Program-made: the position numbers and the translations under genes
In this document: in pieces, positions 26,733 through 34,544 of the stretch
How positions within the stretch are numbered: the first letter of the stretch is position 1
Layout of the letters: each line of letters begins with the position of its first letter
Source of the DNA: Bacillus sp. 1780r2a1
GTDB lineage: Bacteria > Bacillota > Bacilli > Bacillales > Bacillaceae_H
Length of the DNA: 64,000 nt
Direction of reading: 5' to 3'
NCBI GenBank assembly: GCA_024134725.1
Contig: CP099863.1
Span: 4,120,417-4,184,416 of the forward strand
Notes under the pieces: generated by a model
The model's input: the letters and a program-made list of their open reading frames with translations, nothing else
Told to the model about the DNA's origin: nothing
Database searches by the model: none

Positions 26733-26841
26733 TTTGCAACGCCCCCTACTATTTTAGTATAACGAGAGATGCAGCTAATTGGTAGTCTTAGTTAGAATTA
26801 TCTGATTATTTTAAACCTTGGTTATTTAGTTTATAAAAAAA

Positions 26842-26880
26842 CCTTACTAATAAACAGAAGTTGCTTTGTTTTTAGTAAGG
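26842..26880 (-). terminator. Terminator after the small membrane-anchored protein gene
   Basis: CCTTACTAA (26842-26850) pairs with TTAGTAAGG (26872-26880), with inner AAACA/TGTTT pairing and a seven-base T run on the minus strand. It is about 80 bases downstream of the gene. Confidence 0.75.
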
Positions 26881-26960
26881 AGAACATATTCTTATATAGA
26901 CTTTTCATTGTGTCGATATAAAAAATTCATTTTAACTTTCATTATTTTATTTAATACTTT

Positions 26961-27422
26961 TTAATACTCTTGAATATCAGTAATATACCATTCTCGGTCT
27001 TTTTTCTTCAGAAAAAAGATAATGTTTTCGTTCTCAGTTGCTTCATCTTCACTGATTGAAATTTGTGTATATACTTTTGCTTCACTATGTAATAAATCCA
27101 TGTCAGTTGACTGTATATAAGCGTCCATTCGGGAGCCTGTATACCCTAAAAGACTCTCTGAAATAGGTAGGAAATCCATTAACAACTCGCTCGCATCTAT
27201 TCCTAATGTTGCCTCACTAATTTTCCCTGCAAAGCTCATCGCACTTTTCATTTGATTAACTTCTTGATTGTCAAACATTCCAATCATTGCTCGCACATTT
27301 TGATGATTGTAAGCTGATACGAAATCATTTACCTTGTCCTCTGGTTTATTGAAATATCCCATATAAAAAAGAAATACTCCAGCACACACAACTATTAATA
27401 AAATTTTTTTCCACTTAAACAT
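26961..27422 (-). CDS. Unrecognised small membrane-anchored protein
   Basis: The 153-residue product has a basic start, one helix (about residues 6-24, ILLIVVCAGVFLFYMGYF) and an extracytoplasmic remainder. The pattern VNDFVSAYNHQNVRAMIGMFD and a C-terminal FLKKKDREWYITDIQEY resemble small NTF2-like or DUF4878-type domains, but the match is weak. It is a single gene between a carboxylate transporter and its putative sensor kinase, with its own terminator. No function can be assigned. Confidence 0.7.
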   Translation of the reverse strand: MFKWKKILLIVVCAGVFLFYMGYFNKPEDKVNDFVSAYNHQNVRAMIGMFDNQEVNQMKSAMSFAGKISEATLGIDASELLMDFLPISESLLGYTGSRMDAYIQSTDMDLLHSEAKVYTQISISEDEATENENIIFFLKKKDREWYITDIQEY

Positions 27423-27870
27423 GTCTTAACGCGTTAGCTCTCCAATCTCCAATAGTATATTAGAACTACTTGATAGTCATTTTTCAACCTAGGCTATCTA
27501 AATTTAAAGAATGTTTTACGGCTTTATAACTTGATAAATTATTTCCTAACAGAAATGTTTAAGTTCATAAAAATCCTTTTAATATAAGTGTTCTTTATTA
27601 AATATAACTAATTATTTTATAGTAAGCAACGACTTCTTTTCCTTTAAAATCATAATTATAAAGTTTTTCATACATACTATTTCTAGTATTCATGTATCAA
27701 TTAACTTAATCCAAAAGGGTATCAATATACCTATTACCAATTTAAAGAATGAGAAAATCCTCCAGCATATCTAAACAAGCTAGAGGATTAATAAGAGAAT
27801 AAATATTAGTTGTAAAAAAGATTTTACTTCTTACTATCTGAATAAAAATAACAAAGGTATAACCCAGCCT
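27423..27870. other. AT-rich intergenic region with a terminator
   Basis: About 450 bases without a supportable gene. The only clear element is a hairpin with arms AATCCTC-AGC (27756-27766) and GCT-GAGGATT (27779-27789). It is followed by TTTTCTC on the minus strand and is probably the terminator of the 2-hydroxycarboxylate transporter gene. The promoter of the small membrane protein should lie near 27430-27520. Confidence 0.55.
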
Positions 27871-29196
27871 TTACATAAAGAGTGGAATAATTAAACCTGT
27901 TAACAATAAGATTAGAGCACCACCTAATCTAGAAGCGATTTGTGCAAATGGCATGAGCTGCATACGCTTAGAGGCTGAAAGAACGGCTACGTCACCAGTT
28001 CCCCCCATATTAGCCATACATAAACCTGCACATATCGCTGATTCAATTGGGTAAAATCCAACTAATCGTCCAAGCAGTGCTGCTCCAATTACGGCACCTA
28101 ATACAACGCCTGCTACTAGTAAGATATACTGCAGGCTTAGTGCTTCTAACACGGCATTTAAATCCGTATACGCTACACCAATTCCAAACAGTAAAGCGAG
28201 TGTCCATGTTTTAGCAACGAATTGATACCATTGGCTCGCACCTTCTACAACATTTTCAGGTATTAAGTTTGCAATTTTAGCAACTGCAACAAGAATAATC
28301 ATCAAAGCATATGGATGAAGCGGAATAATTGCGCCTAATAAATGGCCACACGCAAAGAATAATAGAGCAGCTAGTAACCCAATTCCCATTTTCGAGATAT
28401 CAAACTTTGATTTCTTTTCTTCTATTTTTAAGCCCGGGATAAGCTGGCCGTTTCCTGATAATGAAGGAATTTTATTACCTAAACTGTTTAGTAAACTTGC
28501 AAAGATAATGGCAAATACATTACCTAATGCTAATGCAGGAACAAGAATTGAAATATAATAACTTGGTGAATTTCCAAGTGATTCAGAATAAACCTGAGCC
28601 ATCGGAATTGCTCCAGCTCCCATTCCTCCACCTAGGATTGGAAGAGTAATAACTAAGATAGCGTCTCGAATTGAAAAACCAATGAGTGCTCCTACCAAAC
28701 CTGCAATAACCATAGCTCCAATCACTGCACCAAAGATTGGAACAAAATAGCGAACACCAATCTTAATGAGTACTTTTGAATCCATTCCTAAAATACTACC
28801 CGTAATTAAAGCAGCAATATAAAAGTCTAAAAATCCAGCAGTGGTCATAAACTCCGTTACATTTGTCGTTACGGTTTCAGGTAAAAGCCCACTGTATACC
28901 ATATAAGCGGAACCGAAGATAGCAACAATAGCGCCTCCACCTAAGTATGATTTAATGATTGGCAAACGATCTCCAATCCAACCTAAAGCTTCACCAAATA
29001 CAACCATGACAAGTAAACTTCCAATCATTCCAGCAGGTAGATTACCTGTATAAACCGTTACAACTGTGATAGCTAAAAACAAAGCAAACCATAAGATGGG
29101 CATTCCCATAATTGTTGGCTGCATATTGTTTTGCGAAAGGTCATATACCTTTGGCTTTTGATCTAAGACATCTGATTTTCTCAATGGCTTTTCCAT
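27871..29196 (-). CDS. 2-hydroxycarboxylate transporter (2HCT/CitS family)
   Basis: The 441-residue protein has about eleven helices and the two conserved GGxG loops of the family: LPILGGGMGAGAIPMAQ and CMANMGGTGDVAVLSAS. Members import or exchange citrate, malate or lactate with Na+ or H+. I start at the ATG at 29196 after AAAGGGGG; an upstream in-frame ATG at 29244 has no ribosome-binding site and would place the cre-like site inside the coding region. Its position beside a CitA/CitB pair and tctCBA makes a citrate or malate substrate likely, though unproven. Confidence 0.88.
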   Translation of the reverse strand: MEKPLRKSDVLDQKPKVYDLSQNNMQPTIMGMPILWFALFLAITVVTVYTGNLPAGMIGSLLVMVVFGEALGWIGDRLPIIKSYLGGGAIVAIFGSAYMVYSGLLPETVTTNVTEFMTTAGFLDFYIAALITGSILGMDSKVLIKIGVRYFVPIFGAVIGAMVIAGLVGALIGFSIRDAILVITLPILGGGMGAGAIPMAQVYSESLGNSPSYYISILVPALALGNVFAIIFASLLNSLGNKIPSLSGNGQLIPGLKIEEKKSKFDISKMGIGLLAALLFFACGHLLGAIIPLHPYALMIILVAVAKIANLIPENVVEGASQWYQFVAKTWTLALLFGIGVAYTDLNAVLEALSLQYILLVAGVVLGAVIGAALLGRLVGFYPIESAICAGLCMANMGGTGDVAVLSASKRMQLMPFAQIASRLGGALILLLTGLIIPLFM

Positions 29197-29213
29197 ACGC
29201 TTTATCCCCCTTT

Positions 29214-29227
29214 TGTAATCGTTTTCA
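29214..29227 (-). promoter_or_regulatory. cre site upstream of the 2HCT transporter gene
   Basis: Minus-strand TGAAAACGATTACA matches the CcpA cre consensus TGWAANCGNTNWCA at every position. It lies 18 bases upstream of the chosen start codon, a position where CcpA would block transcription. Confidence 0.75.
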
Positions 29228-29327
29228 AGTTGACTTATAGACATTCTAAATGATTTTTAACAAGCGTTGATAGATTATGAAACTTATTAAAGTTTTGTAA
29301 TTAAAAAAAGTAAAATTAATGAAATAT

Positions 29328-29373
29328 AAATAAAAAAGCCATTTGAAAAAATCTTCAAATGGCTTTTTTATTT
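29328..29373. terminator. Strong terminator after metQ
   Basis: AAATAAAAAAGCCATTTGAA (29328-29347) and its exact complement (29354-29373) form a 20-bp perfect stem with a six-base loop. It overlaps the metQ stop codon and has T runs in both directions. Confidence 0.9.
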
Positions 29374-30202
29374 ATTTAAAGGCTGGAATCGCTGTTTCGT
29401 CGTACTTTTCTTCTAAGAATTTACGAACTTCTGGGCTTGTCATTGCTTCAGCTAGCTTCTTAATTGCATCTGAATCAGCGTTATCTTTGCGCGCCACTAA
29501 GGTAATCGCAAAATCATTGTCTACTCCTTCAGTAAGAAGTGCATCACTTTTTGGGGTTAAGCCAAGAGGTGCAGCATAAGCTGGCGTCATGACTACCGCA
29601 TCTGCATCATCATACATTCTCGATAGCATTAATAAATCAACTTCTTTAAACTGAAGGTTTTTTGGATTCTCTTTAATGTCGGCCTTCGTATAATACGTAT
29701 CTTTCTTCTCACCTAACTTGATAACCTCATGCTGTGCAAGCAAAGAAAGCGAACGATCAATGTTAGAAACATCATTAGCAATGGCCACAGTCGCACCATC
29801 AGGTAATTCTTCCACTGACTTGTAGTTCTTCGAATATACACCATAGTTTGCAAAATAAATTGGCTCAACAGCTACTAATTCTGCGTTGTTATTACGATTA
29901 AATTCTTTCATATACGGCACATGTTGAAAGAAGTTTGCATCTACTTCTCCAGCTGCAAGCACGCTATTTGGCTGTACGTTGTCACTTAAGACTTCTACTT
30001 GTAAGTTAATTCCTTCTTCCTTTAGCTTTGGCTTTACAAGGTCTAAAATCTCTGTCATTGGTGGTATTAAAGAAGCTACTTTTAACGTCACTTCTTCTCC
30101 ATCTTGTCCTTGCTTATTTTTATTTTCCTTTGCTTCGTTTGGTTGGCCACAACCACTTAATGCTACAACAAGCACCAACATAAAAAAGAATAGTTTTTTC
30201 AT
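29372..30202 (-). CDS. metQ: Methionine-type ABC transporter substrate-binding lipoprotein
   Basis: The 276-residue lipoprotein (VALSGCGQP, Cys near 19) belongs to the NlpA/MetQ family: VEVLSDNVQPNSVLAAGEVDANFFQHVPYM and VAIANDVSNIDRSLSLL are typical when read in pieces. It should bind methionine outside the membrane and hand it to MetI. The start is the ATG at 30202, five bases after GGAGG; the frame four codons up overlaps that site. It is the last gene of metN-metI-metQ, after a 15-base gap. Confidence 0.88.
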   Translation of the reverse strand: MKKLFFFMLVLVVALSGCGQPNEAKENKNKQGQDGEEVTLKVASLIPPMTEILDLVKPKLKEEGINLQVEVLSDNVQPNSVLAAGEVDANFFQHVPYMKEFNRNNNAELVAVEPIYFANYGVYSKNYKSVEELPDGATVAIANDVSNIDRSLSLLAQHEVIKLGEKKDTYYTKADIKENPKNLQFKEVDLLMLSRMYDDADAVVMTPAYAAPLGLTPKSDALLTEGVDNDFAITLVARKDNADSDAIKKLAEAMTSPEVRKFLEEKYDETAIPAFK

Positions 30203-30217
30203 TTTTTCCTCCATTAC

Positions 30218-30880
30218 TTATCTTTTATCCAATACTCTGGCTACAGTCATTCCAATAAATTGAACAAACTGCACCAATACAATCATAATAATAATCATGT
30301 ACATCATTAAATCTGTTTTAAATTGTTGATATCCATACCGAATGGCAAAATCACCAATTCCTCCTCCACCAACAACTCCCATAATAGTGGAATACGAAAT
30401 AAAGCTAATGATTGAGGTCGTCAGTCCAAGAATTAGGCCTGAACGTGCTTCTACATAAACAAACTTAAACATAATCTCTCGAATAGATGCCCCCATAGAA
30501 ATTGCTGCTTCTATAACGCCTTTAGGCACATCTAACAGCGATTGCTCCACAAGACGTGAATAGTGTGCAATCGCAATAATTGAGAGTGGAATTGTTGCTG
30601 CTGCTGTTCCAATTGCTGTCCCGAGGACAAACCGAGTAAACGGTATGAGGAAGACGACTAGTAATAAAAATGGAAACGAACGAATCGTATTCACCAAGAG
30701 GTTTAAGGTTGAAAATATAAGCTGATTTTCAAGCAGTTGCCCCTTGCGACAAAGAAACAAAAAAGTGCCAACGGGAAGGCCGATGAAAACCGCAGCTACA
30801 ATTGAAACACCCACCATGACAAAGGTTTCACCAATAGACTGCCAAATTTCAGTTTCGTATTGCGCCAAAACTTCAAGCAT
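30218..30880 (-). CDS. metI: Methionine-type ABC transporter permease
   Basis: The 220-residue permease has about five helices and the binding-protein-dependent transport signature EAAISMGASIREIMFKFVYVEA, which docks on the ATPase. Length and sequence are typical of MetI. It overlaps the end of metN by eight bases, so the two are translationally coupled. Confidence 0.9.
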   Translation of the reverse strand: MLEVLAQYETEIWQSIGETFVMVGVSIVAAVFIGLPVGTFLFLCRKGQLLENQLIFSTLNLLVNTIRSFPFLLLVVFLIPFTRFVLGTAIGTAAATIPLSIIAIAHYSRLVEQSLLDVPKGVIEAAISMGASIREIMFKFVYVEARSGLILGLTTSIISFISYSTIMGVVGGGGIGDFAIRYGYQQFKTDLMMYMIIIMIVLVQFVQFIGMTVARVLDKR

Positions 30881-31622
30881 TGTTCGCTTCCTCTCCCCGT
30901 GTTAATTGATCTACAAAGTATTGTGCCCCATTGTCCTTCATTTGAACACCGTTTGGCTTTGTAATGACCGTTTGATAAATAGATCCATTTTCGAGAACGG
31001 TCACACAATTGCATATGCTTTTAATGACTTCCATCTCATGACTAACAATGACAATCGTCACACCTAAGCGCTTATTAATATCTTCTAAGACTTTTAGTAT
31101 GTCAGCTGTGGTATTAGGGTCTAGAGAGGAGGTTGGCTCATCACACAGTAAAACTTGCGGCCTATTTGCTAGGGCACGTGCAATGGCCACACGTTGTTTC
31201 TGCCCACCGCTTAGCTGAGACGGATATTTACCTTTAAGCTCTTCTAATCCAACAAAGCGTAAACATTCAGATACGCGCTTTTTCTGCTCTTCCTTTGGCG
31301 TTTGTGTTAACTCTAGTGAAACAGCTACGTTATCGTACACCGTTTTATTTGAAACGAGATTAAAGTGCTGAAAAATCATCCCAATTGATTTTCGCGCTTC
31401 GCGAAGCTTTTTTCCACTCATCCTTGTTAAGTTTTGAGCATTCACTTCTACTTCTCCTTCATCAGGAATTTCAATTAGGTTCATAAGGCGAAGCAACGTT
31501 GACTTTCCTGCTCCGCTCGCTCCTATAATTCCATGAATCTCACCACTATTTATCTCTAAAGACACTTCTTTAATTGCTTCAAAATGTGAAAATCTTTTGC
31601 TTACACGATTTAATTTAATCAT
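30873..31622 (-). CDS. metN: Methionine-type ABC transporter ATPase lacking the NIL domain
   Basis: The 249-residue protein contains a complete ABC domain: GASGAGKST (Walker A), Q-loop IFQHFNLV, LSGGQKQRVAIARAL (signature), VLLCDEPTSSLD (Walker B) and a switch His in IVSHEM. Family MetN proteins are usually about 340 residues because of a C-terminal NIL/C2 domain that binds methionine and inhibits transport. Here the protein stops about 30 residues after the switch region with no such domain. It heads the operon, with AAAGGAGG before the ATG. No S-box or T-box leader was seen upstream. The substrate may therefore not be methionine. Confidence 0.85.
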   Translation of the reverse strand: MIKLNRVSKRFSHFEAIKEVSLEINSGEIHGIIGASGAGKSTLLRLMNLIEIPDEGEVEVNAQNLTRMSGKKLREARKSIGMIFQHFNLVSNKTVYDNVAVSLELTQTPKEEQKKRVSECLRFVGLEELKGKYPSQLSGGQKQRVAIARALANRPQVLLCDEPTSSLDPNTTADILKVLEDINKRLGVTIVIVSHEMEVIKSICNCVTVLENGSIYQTVITKPNGVQMKDNGAQYFVDQLTRGEEANNA

Positions 31623-31761
31623 GAAAAAACCCCTCCTTTCTTTAATTGAAGGGTGAGAATATTCGTATGAATAGATATATTTAAGAAATGATACAACGCT
31701 GTTTATTTTAACATTATTTTATGTGATTTTATTAATTTTTACTATATATTCAGCTTGGACT

Positions 31762-32439
31762 TTACACGCTTTTATTCTTAATTGCTTCGGCAAGTTCATA
31801 TAAAGCACGCTGTTCTTTAATTTGATAGGTTCTACCTTCTTTTTGCAAATATCCTTTCTCACAGAACTGTGTCAACACATGCAATAAATGACGATAAGAA
31901 ACGCCGAGGTAGTCACAAACAATGACGTGCTTTTCTCGGTAAAATCCTTTATCAGCCGTTTGTAAAATAAAGTCTGCAAGCCTATTTTCTAGAGGAAAAG
32001 CTAGGCTTTGTGAGTACTTAGCTGCCATCAACGTTGCTTTTGCACTCAAGAACTTTGTTAATTCCCGAAGAAACTTAGCGTCTTCAAGCAACCTCGTGCG
32101 ACATTGCGAAAACGGCAAGGCAAAGCAAACTGTTTTAGTAGAAGCTTGAATACCTTTTGTATAGTACACATCGTTTAACAATTCCATTTCACCAATAAAA
32201 TCATGCGCGCTAATAAAATTAATAAGCGATACTTTTCCATTTTGATGCGTTACATAGATTTTCGCTTTGCCTTCTGTCACATAAAACAAAAAATCTGGTC
32301 TTTTCCCTTCGCGGATAATCCATTCATCTCGCTTATACTCTCGCACTTCAAGAAATTCTTCAATTGGAAAAGAAAACTGATTAGCAATTGAATAGCTTTC
32401 TAGATACAACTGTTTTTTTTCGCCTTTGTAAATTTCCAT
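31762..32439 (-). CDS. Crp/Fnr-family transcriptional regulator (YeiL-like)
   Basis: The 225-residue protein has a cyclic-nucleotide-binding-like domain (YVTEGKAKIYVTHQNGKVSLI, SAHDFIGEMELL) and a C-terminal winged HTH (VCDYLGVSYRHLLHVLTQFCEKGYLQKEG). No Cys cluster for an FNR iron-sulfur centre and no PrfA-specific features are evident. It most resembles YeiL-type regulators. I start at the ATG at 32439 after GAGGTGG; the longer frame crosses the intergenic palindrome. It diverges from an MFS transporter gene across an 81-base region holding a perfect palindrome, so it probably controls both genes. Confidence 0.83.
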   Translation of the reverse strand: MEIYKGEKKQLYLESYSIANQFSFPIEEFLEVREYKRDEWIIREGKRPDFLFYVTEGKAKIYVTHQNGKVSLINFISAHDFIGEMELLNDVYYTKGIQASTKTVCFALPFSQCRTRLLEDAKFLRELTKFLSAKATLMAAKYSQSLAFPLENRLADFILQTADKGFYREKHVIVCDYLGVSYRHLLHVLTQFCEKGYLQKEGRTYQIKEQRALYELAEAIKNKSV

Positions 32440-32452
32440 CTTCCACCTCAAA

Positions 32453-32472
32453 ACTATGAGATATCTCATAGT
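32453..32472. promoter_or_regulatory. Perfect 20-bp palindromic operator candidate
   Basis: ACTATGAGATATCTCATAGT is its own reverse complement, centred in the short region between the divergent regulator and transporter genes. A second, 12-bp palindrome CATGATATCATG lies at 32488-32499. The size and symmetry suit a dimeric Crp/Fnr-family protein. Confidence 0.7.
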
Positions 32473-32520
32473 AATCTTATTTATTCTCATGATATCATGC
32501 CATTGATAAGGAGGATATCA

Positions 32521-33693
32521 ATGAATACACAACGTTGGATGAGCACACATTTTTTTAGTTTTTTTCTGACATGGGGAATTTTTCTACCTTACTGGTCAGG
32601 CTGGATGATTCAAACAAAAGGAATTAGCGTTTCAGAAGCTAGTTTTATTATGAGTATTGGATTAGTGGCGCGAGGTCTTTCTACACTATTTGCTTTTCCT
32701 TATTTATTAGAACGAATCAGTAATAAAGCACTTTTAAATATCGCGGGAATTGGCACATTGATTGGAATTCTTTGTTACATTCCAGCTAATTCGTTTACAA
32801 GCTTACTAGTGGTAACCGTCTTTTTGCATATTTTTTATCCAACCTTAATGCCAGCTTTAGATAGCGTCGCGGGTGTTCTTGTACAAAGCAAGCAGCTGAA
32901 ACACTACGGAAAAAGCCGCCAATGGGGATCTATTGGGTTTGTCTCTGTAGGTATCCTGTTAACCGTGTTTACAGGAATATTTGGGGATAAAGTTATTTTT
33001 TGGGCGCTACTGCTTGGGATTAGCTGCTTTGTGGCTCTCAGCTTCACAAGTGCTCCGGATATTTTATCGCAGAAACCTCAAGTAAATCCAAGTAAAAAGG
33101 TAAATATCTTAGATTTATTTCGCACTAAACATTTCTTAATTGTACTTGTTATCGTAGTGCTTCTCCAAGCTGCCCATGCTACTTATTACAACTATGGCTA
33201 TATCTTTTTAAAAGAAATTGATGCGCCAATCTATCTAATCGGTGTCATTATCAATATTGCCGTTATTGCTGAGATTATTTTCTTTTCGATTGCAGATAAA
33301 CGCTTTAGCCGGTTTTCACCGGGTACCCTATTAGCATTAGCTGCAGCTGGCTCTTCTCTGCGATGGGTGTTAGTATTTATTTTTCCAAACATTATTGTCT
33401 TTTGTATGGCCCAAACCCTACATGCGTTTTCATTTGCGATGGGGCACTATGCTTTCATGAAGTACCTAACAGCAAACATTCCACATACACATATTCCAAA
33501 AGCTCAAGGCATGTATTCAGCTTTCGCGCTCAGCTGGAGTACGGCTGTATTTACAGTTTTCGGTGGCTTCTTATATGAAATTGAGCCAAGGTATGCTTTC
33601 ATTGGAATGCTTGCATGTAGCTTACCTGCGATGTTAATTGCACTTATGTACCGGAAACTAGAAGTGGAAAAGAAGGTTTTATTGTCTGCTTAG
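32521..33693 (+). CDS. MFS transporter, HcaT/YwbF-like
   Basis: The 390-residue protein has twelve predicted helices. Its start (STHFFSFFLTWGIFLPYWSGWM) and the motif HYGKSRQWGSIGFV match the MFS_1_like branch that contains HcaT (phenylpropionate) and B. subtilis YwbF. The substrate is not known. The start is the ATG at 32521, after GGAGGATATCA; an upstream in-frame ATG lies eight codons earlier inside a palindrome. It diverges from the Crp/Fnr-like regulator and ends in a strong terminator. Confidence 0.82.
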   Translation: MNTQRWMSTHFFSFFLTWGIFLPYWSGWMIQTKGISVSEASFIMSIGLVARGLSTLFAFPYLLERISNKALLNIAGIGTLIGILCYIPANSFTSLLVVTVFLHIFYPTLMPALDSVAGVLVQSKQLKHYGKSRQWGSIGFVSVGILLTVFTGIFGDKVIFWALLLGISCFVALSFTSAPDILSQKPQVNPSKKVNILDLFRTKHFLIVLVIVVLLQAAHATYYNYGYIFLKEIDAPIYLIGVIINIAVIAEIIFFSIADKRFSRFSPGTLLALAAAGSSLRWVLVFIFPNIIVFCMAQTLHAFSFAMGHYAFMKYLTANIPHTHIPKAQGMYSAFALSWSTAVFTVFGGFLYEIEPRYAFIGMLACSLPAMLIALMYRKLEVEKKVLLSA

Positions 33694-33701
33694 ATTTGAT
33701 T

Positions 33702-33738
33702 AAAAAGAAGCTGGTTTAAGTTAAACCAGCTTCTTTTT
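33702..33738. terminator. Terminator between the MFS gene and rlmH
   Basis: AAAAAGAAGCTGGTTTAA and TTAAACCAGCTTCTTTTT are complementary around a single central G, giving a long stem with a small loop. It lies between convergent genes and has T runs on both strands. Confidence 0.88.
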
Positions 33739-33756
33739 TCTATAAAAGTAGAGTTT

Positions 33757-34236
33757 TTACTTATGATACGGTTCACCACGATTAATCCGAAACGCACGAT
33801 AAATCTGTTCAACCAACACCAAGCGCATAAGCTGATGTGGGAACGTCATCTTTGAAAAAGAGAGCGTAGCGTTTGCTCTTTTCATCACTTCATCGCTGAG
33901 CCCCAGTGATCCTCCGATGACAAAAGCTACCTTGCTTTTTCCATATGTAGCAAGCGAGTCTAAATCTTTGGCCAACTCTTCAGATGAACGCTGTTTGCCA
34001 TTAATCGCTAAAGCAATAACATGTACATCTTGCCCAATTTTACTTAGTATGCGCTCTCCTTCTTTTTGCTTGACCTGAACCATTTCCGACTCACTCAGAT
34101 TCTCAGGTGCTTTTTCATCGGGAAGTTCGATAATCTCTATCTTGGCATAAGGCGCTAATCGTTTTAAGTATTCGTTAATGCCTTGCTTCAAGTATTTCTC
34201 TTTTAATTTTCCGATCGATACAATTGAAATATTCAA
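33757..34236 (-). CDS. rlmH: 23S rRNA pseudouridine-1915 N3-methyltransferase
   Basis: The 159-residue SPOUT methyltransferase modifies pseudouridine 1915 of 23S rRNA in the assembled ribosome. Typical segments are [35 protein letters not shown] (the knot that binds S-adenosylmethionine) and the C-terminal [17 protein letters not shown]. Length matches the family exactly. In B. subtilis this is yydA. A cluster of DnaA boxes lies immediately upstream. Confidence 0.95.
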   Translation of the reverse strand: MNISIVSIGKLKEKYLKQGINEYLKRLAPYAKIEIIELPDEKAPENLSESEMVQVKQKEGERILSKIGQDVHVIALAINGKQRSSEELAKDLDSLATYGKSKVAFVIGGSLGLSDEVMKRANATLSFSKMTFPHQLMRLVLVEQIYRAFRINRGEPYHK

Positions 34237-34254
34237 AATAATCTCCCTTATAAA

Positions 34255-34284
34255 TTATCCACAGATTTTATCCACATATCCACA
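34255..34284 (-). promoter_or_regulatory. DnaA-box cluster upstream of rlmH
   Basis: Two exact TTATCCACA boxes (34255-34263 and 34268-34276) and a one-mismatch ATATCCACA (34276-34284) lie in tandem. A further exact box in the opposite orientation is at 34528-34536. These would bind DnaA away from the origin. Confidence 0.75.
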
Positions 34285-34309
34285 ATATATATACACAACC
34301 TGTGTTTTT

Positions 34310-34468
34310 TTAGTTTTCCACTGTGTATAACGCTGGGTTTTCGCAGTATTCACATACATGATTGCGCTCATCTTCAGTTATTTCTTTAAAAACTGGGGCT
34401 AACTCAATCTCATCTACGGCTACATCTAACGCTAATTCTGTATGTTCTAAGCAACAATAAATTTTCAA
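34310..34468 (-). CDS. CxxH/CxxC small protein (BA_5709 type)
   Basis: A 52-residue protein with CCLEH at the start and CEYC near the end, probably a metal-binding pair. This is a small family found near rlmH and htrA in Bacillus relatives; its function is unknown to me. The start is TTG at 34468, eight bases after AAGGAG. The longer frame beginning at 34513 runs back through the ribosome-binding site. Confidence 0.75.
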   Translation of the reverse strand: MKIYCCLEHTELALDVAVDEIELAPVFKEITEDERNHVCEYCENPALYTVEN

Positions 34469-34509
34469 ATTATGATCTCCTTTCTTTTTCACAAGTATCA
34501 GTAAAAAGA

Positions 34510-34532
34510 CCACAGAGAAAGTTCCTCTGTGG
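34510..34532 (-). terminator. Terminator after htrA, overlapping a DnaA box
   Basis: CCACAGAG (34510-34517) pairs with CTCTGTGG (34525-34532) and is followed on the minus strand by TCTTTTTA. It lies 12 bases past the htrA stop codon. The DnaA box at 34528-34536 shares its arm. Confidence 0.75.
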
Positions 34533-34544
34533 ATAACTTTTAGT

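Noticed and set aside
31623..31761. S-box or T-box leader upstream of metN
   Set aside because: No conserved riboswitch core or terminator hairpin is visible in these 139 bases.
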